This document shows positions 41,318 through 53,134 of a stretch of DNA of 64,000 nt, one piece after another. Below the pieces are notes generated by a model that was not told the origin of the DNA, searched no databases, and saw only the letters and a program-made list of their open reading frames with translations. How positions within the stretch are numbered: position 1 is the first letter of the stretch; the number at the start of each line of letters is the position of its first letter. Source of the DNA: Bactrocera neohumeralis (taxonomy: Eukaryota; Arthropoda; Insecta; Diptera; Tephritidae); assembly GCF_024586455.1 (NCBI RefSeq), contig NC_065920.1:47885824-47949823 (forward strand), in the 5' to 3' direction. Position numbers and translations under genes: made by a program.

Positions 41318-43570
41318 CTAGCTGACCCCGCAGCCGTTGTACTGCGTGAAATTATGTATTTTGAAATGAACAGAAAGTTAAAATTATCATTTAATTTTTT
41401 TTTCAATGTAACGCAGCTATATAAACAGCTTTTTCTGGTTTCTGTTCTAGTGTACAGAAAAGATGGTTTTCCAACTCGTGAGCACGGCCGTGTTAAAAAC
41501 ATAGCATTTCCAAGTTTATGCTTTACACTATGCGACTATCCTTGTGTCCTGTTGATTCTCATCTCAAACGCAATTTTCACTGGAAACGGAATACGTTTGA
41601 ACTGAAATGGCAAATCGTTAGAACTCAAAAAAATTCTTAGAATCAAGCATTCTGTCCCCTTGTATTCTATAGCGCAGATTGCGGAACTTAATAACGACAG
41701 ATCCAACATTGAGATGTAAATGATACGGTGGCATACCTAGCCTGTCCAAAGAATTTAGAAATTCCACTGGATAATTCAAGACGTCGTCTTCATTGTCAAG
41801 ACGATCAATCGATTTGTCTGAGCGCAAGTCTCTCGGAATTTGACTTTGAATTTTCCAGTTTAAGTCAACAACATTCGTATTTTTGGCAGCTAACAGCGCG
41901 TGCACTTAAGGAATCGTAGTTACGATAATTTGTGAAATGTCCGAACATTCGTGATGAGTTCATTTTTCGTGAATTGATAAAAGGCAGATGGAATTGATAT
42001 CAAACCACTGGAAGTATCAACCGGAATTGTACCATTTCCAATTTTTAGCAAACACGATGTAAAATGTCTTCGGCAATGTCATTTTTGTTCGTATCCCATA
42101 ATTGACGCAGATTTGAAGGCTGATATGTCGAAATGTTTATCGCGAAAAGTGTGCGAACTTCGTTTTCATTCAATTGGTTAACATGTTCCAGCAATTTTAA
42201 TTGCTGGCTTACTTTTCCAAAACCTGCACACACCATACCATTCACAGTCCGCAGAGACTCAAATGAAGCCGCCTACATTAATCAATAGCAACCGAAATTG
42301 GAAACAATCGTCGTTTTTCGGGTGGATTGTGTAAATTCGTCCTAATGCATAAGTTGATGTCAATCTACTGGTTGGCCTTGCTATCTGCGTAACTATTTCC
42401 TCGATGATGCATTCCATGCACAATATCAAGATATTTCCGAATAGAGCAATGTTCTCGCAAATGGATCACAGACGCAAGTTGAGAAATAACTCGGCAATGT
42501 TAATTTTGTTGCTGGCGATATTTCCACAGGCTGTACTGTATTCTCTGGGTTGAAATACAAAACGTTCATGAATTGCAAAAGTAAATATCCCACAAAGCGC
42601 TTTATTGCAGTTCACGTATCGACCGTATCGTTCAAGACCAATAACCGCCAAGGAAGCAACCTTTGGTGACGTAATTACAAACGTATTTTATCGATTACAC
42701 CAAACTGCAATACTAAACATTGATATGAGTTTTGAATGTTAATTAGACAATAATGGTGAATATAGTACGAACCGTGTGTTGTCAACTTCGATATTCACTC
42801 TTCTAAATTATTTATTGTCAGACATACAAGCCGAAGGGCCATGAACCATATTGGTTTTCACTTCGTATAATACATCAGGAATTTCAGCAGAAATGATTTC
42901 ATTAATTTGACCTGGTGTAACCACCATCCACCATTCAAAGAAGAATGTGTGCGTGCGGCAAACCTCTCTTTTGCCACTAAACAGAGTACATCTAGCATCT
43001 AACAGCACCACATATATTTTGCTTCAAGATAAAGTCCATCAAACATCGTAGCTGTTGTTTGAAAAGTCGTGCTGTGACATCGTTACGATCGCTTGCTGAT
43101 TGACCGCCGCGATCCATAATTCCGCACGTTTGTCACCGCATCCTGGAAGTTCTTCTTGCCTTGGGCTGCCATACGTTGGTGGTAAAAAGGGATCGGCTTT
43201 AATGGATATACCGTTCCAGGATTTCAGGAATAAAATAGATATGGTCGAATAGAGGAGATTATCCAGATCAAGAATATATATAGTTATATCCGCAGGAAGC
43301 TTATAGTTTTCGAGATATTCGCGTTTAAAGTGGAAAATTATCAATATTTTAAATACATATTTTCTATATAGAAAATTAATTTTGCACTTATTGTTTTCAC
43401 TTTTATATACATTAACAGATCACTAATTCTTTTGTACATATTTATTTTATATACATATATACATTTAACTTTTTGTTGAATTATGATTATTTAAGAATAA
43501 CAAATGAATTACTAAAATAAAAAAAAGAAATAAAGTAAATAGATTGTACCCCAAATAAGAGAATAAAAAA
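41318..43570 (-). mobile_element. Helitron H1, right arm (decayed RepHel) with module C
   Basis: Reverse complement of 27830..30137, with the CTAG at 41318-41321. Helicase pieces (LNSLDRLGMPPYHLHLNVGS) lie at 41618..41905, middle region at 42045..42245, and Rep pieces at 42466..43011 (INEIISAEIPD, lacking a few codons present on the left). Module C (42950..43570) is the inverted-repeat partner next to Merlin. Divergence from the left copy is slight. Confidence 0.7.
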
Positions 43571-44352
43571 CATAAAATATAAAGAAATTATTTAAATTTA
43601 ATAAAACAAACGTGTATTAAGGCTTGTATTTAAATTTTATTGCCTCTAATAACTTTACAAAAGGATCTTCGTGTCTGTTGGCCACATTTTTCCGCCAAAC
43701 TTATTCAACAATTTCCCGAAGTTCTCGGAATGGTTGTGGTTGACCCTCGCAAAAAATCTTTTAATGACACGCCATTAGGATTCTATTCGCTGCGTATGTG
43801 TTCCATCTACGACCACAAATGGATTGTCCGGATCGCTAAGATTTACTTTTCGGTGCTTATACCCGTGATTCGCCAAGCCATCGTACGCCTTCCAGCATTC
43901 CGTGCTTATTATTGTTCCTGGCGCAACATGCTTCTTAATCAGGGGTAGACCTAACATTTCCTGGGCATACCTCCAGCCGCAGGTCGTCGCTCCCATCCTC
44001 AACACCCAGTGACCTTCCACCCTTCTGCCTAAAATAAGAAAAACATATATGTAAGTAATTACCTAATACTGTATACTTTTAACCTTACCTTTATTAAATT
44101 TCCTCTTCCCGAATTTGCTTTCATCAATTTGAACGTTTTTGCCAGGGCCGCCAATTTTATCTGCCGCCTCCCGATGTTCCACTTGCAATAAAACTACCGC
44201 TTCGCGACAGTAGTTATACCAGTCACATATGGTAGCACTAGATAATATAGGTTCCCTGACAATGCTGTTTTTCCTGACTACCTCCTATCAGCAAAGATAT
44301 TCTCACATTTTCCAACCAGGTGCCCATGGATCGAGATATCGCCGAACGCGTT
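43571..44352 (-). pseudogene. Merlin-type transposase, catalytic part, right arm
   Basis: Same 60-bp intron position (44026..44085 approximately) and the same downstream exon as at 26171. The second catalytic residue reads STECWKAY instead of STDCWKAY, and a stop follows HTQRIES in the right-arm frame. The orientation is the same as in the left arm, whereas all flanking modules are inverted. Confidence 0.7.
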
Positions 44353-44761
44353 AGTTAATTTATTTACTCGTTATGAATAAAATAAATATAATTTTAAGTC
44401 AGCCAATGAGATTGGTACTGACTGATCCTTTATTCGTTTAATAAGTATACACATGTACTTAAGTATTGAATATATTAAACTTAAACTGTACCTTTAGAAG
44501 TGGTATACAGAACTTGTTACTCGGCAGTCGATAATGATAAAGTGACCTCGAGGCTATTGTTCCAGTTGCTTATATAGGCTATGCTTATCGCTGCTCATAC
44601 TATTGAGATGCTAGTTGTTTACTAGTAAATAACTATTTGGGTTGTTATTATTTGTTGTACTGATAGTGCGCTTCTATTGTTCTAAGATAAAGTTGTTTTG
44701 ATGATTTTTCTTTAACGTTTACTGAAAGATAAGGTTGTGGTTAAAGGTTAAAGTATTAACT
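44353..44761 (-). repeat. 3' LTR of errantivirus
   Basis: 409 bp from AGTTAAT to ATTAACT. It lacks about seven bases (the TTCACAG region near 44448) present in the 5' LTR and the solo LTR; other differences are few, consistent with a fairly recent insertion. Confidence 0.9.
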
Positions 44762-44774
44762 CTCCCCTCTCTTG
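44762..44774 (-). promoter_or_regulatory. Polypurine tract
   Basis: On the minus strand AGAGAGGGGAG directly precedes the 3' LTR, the standard position for plus-strand DNA priming. Confidence 0.75.
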
Positions 44775-44979
44775 TGAAGAATAGATCTCCTGATCTATAC
44801 TTGAGTCTTGAGTAGATGAGTCATTCCTACACGTTCTATGGTAGCGTTGTAGTTTCTTAGATATACAGTTGTTTGATAAATTATATATTGTTTGAATATT
44901 ACAAATATACTTAATCCTAGGACTACAAGTACTCCTATAGTTATGAACATATTCTTGATTGGGTGTTCTTCAAATGGTA

Positions 44980-46146
44980 TTAAAATTTGTTTAATTTTTT
45001 AATGTTGTCAAATTGATATTCGTTTTCTGATTTCAATATTTCAAGAATGTGAATTCTTTCGTTTCCATTAGCTATAATATAATCTTTAATTTCTTGTTCC
45101 TGGTTGTGGAATACTTCTGAGTCAATAATAATTGTGTCATTAAATTGTATTAAATTCGATCCTTCAATTGATTTTCCGTTTAAAATATGTTTTCCTTGTA
45201 ATACGACATTACCATGTCCTAAATCTATAATAGGTGCGTTATTTTCTTGGATAACATTACAATGGGCTTCGTAACCTTTGATCATTGGTATTGTACAATT
45301 GTCATTAGGTTCTTGTTTACAAATATATTTACTTAAATTACTTTTACATTTAGATGCTAATATTATTTTATCTCCACATTTACTTACGATTTTATTCATA
45401 TCCAAAATGCCTTGACGATAGGATAATGGAGTAACTTTGTATGTTGTGCATTTCTTTTCAATGACTGGATAATTATAAATTACAATGAAAGTGTCGTCTA
45501 ATCTACCTACATGCGTGTCTGCATATTGGAGTATGTCAATAACCGGTATACTAGTTTGTCCCTTTCCTAATATCCTTTCAATCTCGTCCGTATTTATTGC
45601 TGCTGAATAAAAATTTCCGTTGTTCGCGAAATTAATTGTCATAGTTAAGTCAAATAACTCCTTGTATAATTCCTGCAATACAACTTTTTGTTTAATTGTC
45701 TTAATATTAAATGTTTTCATCATTATTTCAAAGTTGGAATTAATTTGTCTTTGTTTGTTATTATTTTCAATTATGTCGTTGAGTATTGTTTTAATTTCAA
45801 TCAGGTCGACGTGGTCTGGGACTTCTGTGATAAATTTCAAAATCGATCCTAAGAAATCAAGAGATCTTGAGCGTCTGGCTCGTCCATTATTCAGTAGTTG
45901 TTTTCTGAGGATTTCTATTCTGTTGAACAATGCTGTTTCTGTTGCGTCTTCACTAGGCATCTCTCCTGTATGTTCGGCGATTTTGTAGTATGGTTTAAGT
46001 ATTTTGCTTAAGTTCGTCATATGGAATAGGTACTCATGTTCTTGATACAAAAATGATGGGTCAGTCTCGGTTAACACGTACTTGCGATCTTGTAAGTCGG
46101 TTATTAAGGATGTTGCTAGGATTAATGTTAGCGTTATCATCATCAT
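44980..46146 (-). pseudogene. Errantiviral env-like glycoprotein gene (frame broken near its end)
   Basis: 388 codons open. There is a hydrophobic leader at the start, an RARR furin-type site near residue 91 followed by a hydrophobic fusion-peptide-like stretch, heptad-rich sequence, and cysteines in the second half. The frame stops at 44980 just after a T6/A6 run (44997-45002); sequence encoding a membrane-spanning segment follows downstream in another frame, so the protein as assembled lacks its anchor. It overlaps the end of pol. In the family this protein mediates membrane fusion. Confidence 0.8.
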
Positions 46147-47013
46147 TGTTTCTGAGGTTGTCCTTGTGTACGATCTTCCCCTCCGTTGTTAAAATTGTGT
46201 CCTCACGATTCTCTTGTACGGTTTTCTTCAAATAGCGTGGATTTGTTTTATTTCGTCGGTTTTGTTTCACATAAACTGTTTGTCCTGTTTTATATTCCTT
46301 TTGTGTTCGTTTTTTATTGTGGTATGATAGCATATACTCCTGCTTATTTTCGATCAGTTCTTTTATTCCTTCAGTCTTGCTCCTTTCAAAAAATAATTCG
46401 ATAGGTTTCCTTTTTGTGACGGAATGTATTGTCCTATTGTATTCCTTGATTGCGTTGAATAGTTCTTCAGTCGCAGTTGATTTATTTTGTTTAATGCGCA
46501 TTCTAGTAATTTCCAGAATGGTTGAATGCAGCCGTTCAACTTGAGCGTTCGATGTTGAATGGTTTGCTGCGGTCATTGAATGTTCAATATATAGCCGTTG
46601 GAATAGAGCTTTTGCTGCTATGCTATTAAATATAGGCTCGTTATCAGTCATTAGTTTATTACAAAATGGGAATATTTGTATGAGTACTTCCTCTAATATT
46701 TTGTAGAATTCTCTTTTGTCGTTTAATTTTCTCATATATGCGTATTTTGAGAATCTATCTATACATGAGAGATACATTGTTTTATCGATTTCAAATATGT
46801 CCATTTGTATTTGTGTGCCTATACCTTCAGGTATGGATGTTTTTGCATAAACTTGTTTTGTCGGGTGGCTTTCGTATTTGTTCTCTTTACAAATGCTACA
46901 ATTTCTAGTTAGTCGGATTACATCATTTTTTATATTTGGCCAATAGCAAGTTTCTAGTGTGTCTAATGTATTATTTTTTGCGTTTCTATGTGCTCTTTCA
47001 TGCGTATGTTTAA
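46061..47013 (-). pseudogene. Errantiviral integrase part of pol
   Basis: The open piece 46061..46804 holds the integrase core (second D in LMTDNEPIF and E in NAQVERLHSTI) and the C-terminal basic domain. The zinc-finger part and the first D lie immediately upstream (46805-47013). A T7 run at 47019-47025 changes the frame between RNase H and integrase. The end overlaps the env start by 86 bases. Confidence 0.8.
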
Positions 47014-48320
47014 TTAGATTTTTTTACCCTCTTCACTCGTAATGTCGTTTAATAGATTTTGACAAAAAACCTTTTTCTCTATATTAAATGAAGAGTTTAT
47101 AATATCATGAATTTCATACCAGGTTTCTAGTGTAGTGTGAAATGCGGTCGTGATATTGGGTTTGATAATTTTCGTTAGTGTATCTATCAAGTCTTGTGAT
47201 GTGATGTAATTAACATAAAATCTCTCGTGGTTTGCAAAAATTGTTGCTCTTTCTAATGCATTTTGTTCACATTTTTTTATCACAATTTGTGTTTTAAATT
47301 GGTGCAGTGGAGCGCTGACATCTTTAATTCTGATTGACGAGGATGATTCCTGCGAGTGTATTGAGTCGTTCGTTGTTACGTTTACTTGACGGCTGAGTGC
47401 GTCGGCTACTACATTTAAATCTCCTTTAATATATGTAATTTTTGCTCCGTATTCTTCTATAAAATTTTTCCATCGTTTTAGTTTTGAATTTGGGTTGTCC
47501 TCTGATATTGAAAAAATTAGGGATTGATGATCGGTGTAAATAGTAGTATTACTAGTGAGACCATACAGATAATTCCTAAGTTTCTTCAGTGCCCAAACGA
47601 TTGCTAACATTTCTTTTTCGTTTGTTGAGTAATTCTGTTCAGTTCGCGTTAATGTACGTGAAATGAATGCTATAGGTTTCTTGCCTTGTGACAATACAGC
47701 TTTAATCGCATGATTGCTTGCGTCTGTAGTCAAATCAAATCCTTTTCCAAAATCTGGTTGGAATAATTCTATTTGTTCTTTTAGTTTATTTTTTAGTGTT
47801 TCAACTGCTTTAAGTGCTTCGTCATCTAATTTTACATGTACTGAGCTACTTTTATTCTTTGAAATATTACCATTCTCTCCTCGTAGGTAGAGTGTTAATG
47901 GTTTCGTTATGGATGCAAATCCTTTTATAAATTTTCTATAATATGAGGTCATTCCCAAGAAAGATCTTAAGTCTTTCAAATTTGTCGGGGTTTTGTACCT
48001 ATCTATAGCTTCTATTTTTCCTGGATCTACTGTAATTCTACCGTTTTTAATTATATGTCCTAAAAATTGTGTCTGTCTTTGAAAAAATTTTGACTTTTCA
48101 TCCGAGATTTTCATATTGGCTGCGTGTAAAGTGTGTATTATATTGGTGATATCTTTCATATGTTGTTCAGGGTTAGCTGAATATATTAGGACATTATCTA
48201 TATATACGTATGCGCATACTCCTATGAATGGTCTGAGGATGTCGTCAACGCATCTTTGAAAGATCGACGGCGCGTTTTTCAGTCCAAATGGTAGTCGTAG
48301 AAATTCATATTTGGCATTAT
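47014..48320 (-). pseudogene. Errantiviral RT palm/thumb and RNase H part of pol
   Basis: The piece open from 48159 covers the RT connection (FLGHIIKNGRITVDPGKIEA, LRSFLGMTSYYRKFI) and RNase H (LTTDASNHAIKAVLS, TNEKEMLAIVWALK, YTDHQSL). The segment 48160-48320 upstream holds the RT catalytic box, which reads YIDN rather than YIDD, so the second catalytic aspartate is replaced. RT is probably inactive irrespective of the frame breaks. Confidence 0.8.
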
Positions 48321-49079
48321 TTATTGAAAATGCTGTTTTTTCCCTGTCTTCTTTTTTATTTTAATTTGATGAAATCCTGATTCTAAATCTAGCGTCGTGA
48401 AGTATTGTGCTTCTCCTAGGTTTTGGAGCATCATGGTGATGTCCGGAATGGGATATCTATCAGCGATTGTTTGCGCATTTAACTTCTGGAAGTCAATAAC
48501 CATGCGTCTTTTTGGGTAGCCTTGCTCGTCATTCCCTTTTTTAGAAACTGTCCATATGGGTGAATTGTACGGGCTTTTGCTTGGCTGTATTATTTCATTA
48601 TCTAATAATTTTTTTATTTCAGTTTCTACAAATGCTCTATCCGCTTGGGGGTATGGATACTGTCTGACCCAAATAGGATTATTGGTTTCTGTTCTGATTT
48701 CTGCCTCTACTGTAGTTACGTGGTCATTTCTTTTCATTAATTCAGTTATTTCTTTTTTATACATTTCTTCTCCTATCATATAATTTATTCTTGTTAATTT
48801 ATTCTTTTTCACAATTAATACATTTCTTTCGGTATCTATCATTACTTTCATTTGCTTTAAACCTTTAATTCCTATCAAGAAATCGAAATCTTGTAAGGTA
48901 TCGAGTTCTAAAAATTCCATACTGAATCCTATTATATTCACTTTCTTTTTATATTTAATTAATGATTTACCGTGTAAAGTAGCGGCTTGTTTTTTACTTT
49001 CTACTTCTATCCTTTTTGCGTGAGGGAATTTTGGATTAACATAATTTTCTTCTGCACCACTATCAATTAAAATATACAC
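48321..49079 (-). pseudogene. Errantiviral protease and N-terminal RT part of pol
   Basis: The protease active site LIDSGAEENYV is at the start. RT begins around residue 130, with SPYNSPIWTVSKK, RMVIDFQKLNAQT and YFTTLDLESGFHQI (first catalytic D). The frame changes at an A6 run (48352-48357 on +). Confidence 0.85.
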
Positions 49080-49126
49080 TGAGTTACCTTCTTCTGTGGT
49101 CCTTACAAGCGTTGGTAACCCATGCC

Positions 49127-50188
49127 TTAGAATAAAAAATATTCTTCCTGTTCGTATTCTGTATTTGATTGTTGATCGTGTGTTATTTGGTTGATCCGTT
49201 GATTTTTCGGTTGTATATTAGCATGACTTGTATTATCTCGTACTCGTTTGTATCCCAATGCACCTGCTACCTTCTTAAATGGATTTTGATAATTCTGTCG
49301 AGGCTGCGGATTTCGTGGTGGTTGTTGCTGATTCTTGTTGTAACCTTGTCTCGTTGGTCTACGGAATATGGTAGATGAATCGATATCCATTGGTTCAACT
49401 GGGGGTTGTTGTTGATAAGAATAATTATTCTGATGATGATTGCTGAAATTATGATTCTGATGATGGTTGTATCGTGGAATGTACTCGAGGTTCTGATGGC
49501 GTGAATCATGTTGCATTGTACGGGCGATACTGTAGGCATCTGCTAATGTTGTGCAGGCTCGTGCATAGATGGCATTCTTGATAGCTACACTTCTCAGTCC
49601 AGTGACGAATGTTCTGATTGGTTTAGCTTGGATTTCTTGTGTCAATACTTGGATTATTCGTTCTTCCTTGTGTGTCATCTCAATCTTTGATAGCACTACA
49701 TTCAATGCTTGCTTCAGATTGTCATAATATACATGCAGTGGTAGTTCTTTTTGTTGTATTTTCATCATATCTTCCTCCAGAACGTATATTGGTCGTTTGT
49801 CGGCATAGGAATCGTCTAGCCTATCGATGATGTCTTGGACGTTTCTCTTTACGTTGTGGTTGATCAGGATCTGTGCTGCTTTGCCAGTAATTTTTCCTCT
49901 GATCATTATTAATGCTTGGGCATATATATTATGTCCTTCGAATTGTCGTATGTCTTCCATTAATGTGGTTGCTACTTTCCTCCAATTCCTGTATTCGTTG
50001 TAATCACCATTAAATTGTGTTAGTGTTTTAAACATATTCAGATCCACTTCTTCTGGTCTGGTGTAAGAACATATTTGTTCTGTTCGTTGTGGAATGGTTG
50101 CACTTCTTCCTAATTGTAGTTCGGATAACTGTCGTTGCAGATCGGCGACTACGTGGGTTAATGCAATTAAATTTGCTTGTTTTGTCAT
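49127..50188 (-). CDS. Errantiviral gag
   Basis: 353 codons, intact. It has a coiled-coil-like N-terminus (LTHVVADLQRQLSEL), the capsid segment FNGDYNEYRNWRKVATTLME and ALIMIRGKITGKAAQ, and a basic, Q/N/P-rich C-terminal part (HHQNNYSYQQQPPVEPM). It has no CCHC knuckle, as is usual for errantiviruses. Gag forms the particle shell and binds RNA. The pol frame follows after 48 bases. Confidence 0.85.
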   Translation of the reverse strand: MTKQANLIALTHVVADLQRQLSELQLGRSATIPQRTEQICSYTRPEEVDLNMFKTLTQFNGDYNEYRNWRKVATTLMEDIRQFEGHNIYAQALIMIRGKITGKAAQILINHNVKRNVQDIIDRLDDSYADKRPIYVLEEDMMKIQQKELPLHVYYDNLKQALNVVLSKIEMTHKEERIIQVLTQEIQAKPIRTFVTGLRSVAIKNAIYARACTTLADAYSIARTMQHDSRHQNLEYIPRYNHHQNHNFSNHHQNNYSYQQQPPVEPMDIDSSTIFRRPTRQGYNKNQQQPPRNPQPRQNYQNPFKKVAGALGYKRVRDNTSHANIQPKNQRINQITHDQQSNTEYEQEEYFLF

Positions 50189-50500
50189 CTTGCTGGTTTA
50201 TTTGTTGATTTATTTTACTAAAAATCGGTCTCCAGTTGTATTCTTGGTGCGCTGCTTGATATGGTATTCTTTCTATGAAAGCGTGTTGTTTGCTAAGGAT
50301 GGTATATTGATCCTTTACTTTCAATTTGTTGTCGTATTAGGATTTTTATGTGAATCCCTTTTGATTGACGTTGTGTGGGATGATGCACTGGTAAACTTCT
50401 TGGATTGTTTAAATGAATCCTTTTTTTGTTTCCAGGGACTAGGTTCTTCCCTTTCAGGCAGACTGACTAAGGATATTATTGATGATCCTTTTTTGTTGCT

Positions 50501-50518
50501 GCCCCACGTTGAGCGCCA
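50501..50518 (-). promoter_or_regulatory. Primer binding site of errantivirus
   Basis: Immediately after the 5' LTR the minus strand reads TGGCGCTCAACGTGGGGC, close to the tRNA-Lys-type site (TGGCGCCCAACG) used by gypsy. Confidence 0.65.
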
Positions 50519-50932
50519 GTTAATTTATTTACTCGTTATGAATAAAATAAATATAATTTTAAGTCAGCCAATGAGATTGGTACTGACTGATCCTTTATTC
50601 GTTTAATAATTCACAGTATACACATGTACTTAAGTATTGAATATATTAAACTTAAACTGTACCTTTAGAAGTTGTATACAGAACTTGTTACTCGGCAGTC
50701 GATAATGATAAAGTGACTTCGAGGCTATTGTTCCAGTTGCTTATATAGGCTATGCTTATCGCTGCTCATACTATTGAGATGCTAGTTGTTTACTAGTAAA
50801 TAACTATTTGGGTTGTTATTGTTTGTTGTACTGATAGTGCGCTTCTATTGTTCTAAGATAAAGTTGTTTTGATGATTTTTCTTTAATGTTTACTGAAAGA
50901 TAAGGTTGTGGTTAAAGTTTAAAGTATTAACT
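50518..50932 (-). repeat. 5' LTR of errantivirus
   Basis: 415 bp with ends AGTTAAT/ATTAACT, nearly identical to the solo LTR at 26869..27284. It should carry the element's promoter; no TATA box was singled out. Confidence 0.9.
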
Positions 50933-50936
50933 CGTT

Positions 50937-51250
50937 CGGCAAGATCCTTTGCGGCACCTAAACGTACAGACGGTGCTATTTCCCATGACGGTGAGCACCA
51001 TCGGCAGTCTATGCAGCCTGCAAGTAATTTCCTTAGCAATGAGATCCTCCTCTTCGCAAAAAGCTATGCAGCTCTCCCTCGATTTGAATGTGTGGAATAT
51101 TTTGGCAATATTTCACATTCCCTTCATCTCCGACACGCTCAATTTGTTCGTTCTACGAACACGACTAGTCGCTTGTTCTTTCAGATCTACATAATATAAT
51201 TGTAACGAAGTAATTTAAATATTATATTCAATATTTGATTTAACATACCT
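50937..51250 (-). pseudogene. Merlin-type transposase, N-terminal part, right arm
   Basis: Counterpart of 27290..27700 in the same absolute orientation. It is shortened: about 560 bases between this segment and the inner end of module D, present on the left at about 27560-27815, are partly missing here. Confidence 0.6.
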
Positions 51251-51400
51251 GATGATTTGGGATATAATCTGTTCACCTTATTTCTTTTGTTTATTTTAGA
51301 AGTGATGTCGATAAGGCAACACTGATTATTTGACAGTTTGTAATTCATTTGTTATTCTTAAATAATCATAATTCAACAAAATGTTAAATGTATATATGTA
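51251..51400 (+). repeat. Inverted-repeat module D, first part
   Basis: Matches 27828..27955 (TATAATCTGTTCAC, TTATTTCTTTTGTTTATTTTAG). It is interrupted at 51400 by Helitron H4 and resumes at 57097. Confidence 0.75.
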
Positions 51401-51591
51401 CTAGCTGTTACCCTGTGCGCTTTGCTACATCTTAATCGATTAAAACTCTTAAGGGTTTTTACTTTGTGTTTTATTTATTGTAGTAAAGCTGTTACTTATT
51501 TATAAAACATTTATTAAACATATTGGTATACAACATTTTTTGTTTTTCCACCTGGGGCGTAAATGAATAAGCACCATGGTGTTCTCACTCT

Positions 51592-51924
51592 CTAGCATGC
51601 GACGAACAATTGGCCGTGGGAGAAGCACGGTTCTTCCAAATTGACGCCGCACACTTGAAACGTTTGCTCTTGCGATTTGTTGATGGTCATCGCAAAGGCA
51701 AGACGTACTGCGAACTGCAAGCGCTTAAATTCAAACGGCATGTCCGTTGGAATCATGGGAATGCGTGGTAAGAGTACAACTTCACCTGCTGCCTTGTCAT
51801 TTAGTATTGTTGCTTCAATCAAATTTGGCAACATTTTTTTAACTGAAAGTCTTGTGCCATTACACAAAGTCGGTGGCTTCAGATTTCGTAGAAGTATAAT
51901 GGGTGAACCGACTTTCAGGAACAA
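51592..51924 (-). pseudogene. Helitron H4 Pif1-like helicase C-terminal segment
   Basis: Reads LKVGSPIILLRNLKPPTLCN, LLPRIPMIPTDMPFEFKRLQ, FAVRLAFAMTINKSQEQTFQ and VCGVNLEEPCFSHGQLFVAC, the C-terminal motifs of Helitron Pif1-family helicases (motifs V and VI). Upstream it joins the tandem repeats. The helicase unwinds donor DNA in rolling-circle transposition. Confidence 0.85.
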
Positions 51925-52534
51925 AGGATGCGGTGGCAGACCGGGGGATCCAAAGAATTCAAGAATTCAGTTGGATAATTGACTACTTCATCTTGATTCA
52001 AAACGCTATCAATCGATGTATATGTTGTAGCTTCTCCTGGCAGTTTTTCTTGAATGGCAAAATTGATTTCGTTTACGTGTACATTTTTAATTAAATTCAA
52101 ACGGCATGTCCGTTGGAATCATGGGAATGCGTGGTAAGAGTACAACTTCACCTGCTGCCTTGTCATTCAGTATTGTTGCTTCAATCAAATTTGGCAACAT
52201 TTTTTTGACTGAAAGTCTTGTGCCATTACACAAAGTCGGTGGCTTCAGATTTCGTAGAAGTATAATGGGTGAACCGACTTTCAGGACCAAAGGATGCGGT
52301 GGCAGACCGGGGGGATCCAAAGAATTCAAGAATTCAGTTGGATAATTGACTACTTCATCTTGATTCAAAACGCTATCAATCGATGTATATGTTGTAGCTT
52401 CTCCTGGCAGTTTTTCTTGAATGGCAAAATTGATTTCGTTTACGTGTACATTTTTAATTAAATTCAAACGGCATGTCCGTTGGAATCATGGGAATGCGTG
52501 GTAAGAGTACAACTTCACCTGCTGCCTTGCCATT
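51727..52534 (-). repeat. 366-bp tandem repeats of a helicase segment (about 3 copies)
   Basis: AAATTCAAACGGCATGTCCG recurs at 51727, 52093 and 52460, spacing 366 and 367 bp. Each unit codes for the helicase stretch from KNVHVNEINFAIQE to PTDMPFEF. The third unit is interrupted at 52535 by RTE copy F and continues at 55790..56080. Units are nearly identical, so the amplification is recent. Each unit boundary creates an in-frame stop (FEFN then TAA). Confidence 0.9.
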
Positions 52535-52593
52535 TAGTATTGTTCTTCTTCTTCATAATTGGCGTAGACACCGCTTACGCTATTATAGCCGAG

Positions 52594-53134
52594 TTAACAA
52601 CAGCGCGCCAGTCGTTTCTTCTTTTCGCTACGTGGCGCCAATTGGATATTCCAAGCGTAGCCAGGTCCTTCTCCACTTGGAGGTCTTCCTCTTCCTCTGC
52701 TTCCCCCGGCGGGTACAGCGTCGAATACTTTCAGAGCTGGAGTGTTTTCGTCCATTCGGGCAACATGACCTAGCCAGCGTAGCCGCTGTCTTTTAATTCG
52801 CTGAACTATGCCAATGTCGTCGTATATCTCGTACAGCTCATCGTTCCATCGAATGCGATATTCGCCGTGGCCAACGCGCAAAGGACCATAAATCTTTCGC
52901 AGAACTTTTCTCTCAAAAACTCGTCGACTCATCAGTTGTTGACATCGTCCAAGCCTCTGCACCATATAGCAGGACGGGAATTATGAGCGACTTATAGAGT
53001 TTGGCTTTTGTTCGTCGAGAGAGGACTTTGCTTCTCAATTGCCTACTCAGTCCGAAGTAGCACCTGTTGGCAAGAGTTATCCTGCGTTGGATTTCCAGGC
53101 TGACATTGTTGGTGGTGTTTACACTGGTTCCCAA
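52594..53134 (-). pseudogene. RTE copy F C-terminal domain pieces
   Basis: Two overlapping frames: TSVNTTNNVSLEIQRRITLA followed by YKSLIIPVLLYGAEAWTM (53134..52913), and VFERKVLRKIYGPLRVGHGE, RLRWLGHVARMDENTPALKV (from 52965). A short deletion near 52680 removes the PLRWKDQVEKDLASLG part seen in copy A. Confidence 0.75.

Larger units (their letters stand above)
44353..50932 (-). mobile_element. Errantivirus (endogenous insect retrovirus), full length, CGTT duplication
   Basis: 6580 bp with two LTRs, primer site, polypurine tract and gag, pol, env in order on the minus strand. Flanked by CGTT (44349-44352 and 50933-50936) within the Merlin element. Errantiviruses are Ty3/gypsy elements that carry an env gene. 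Frame changes at T/A runs near 48352, 47019 and 44997 interrupt pol and env, so this copy is inactive as assembled. The solo LTR at 26869 occupies the same site in the left arm. Confidence 0.92.

Noticed and set aside
45620..45988. 122-codon plus-strand frame with hydrophobic stretches
   Set aside because: Antisense of the errantiviral env gene. No independent support.
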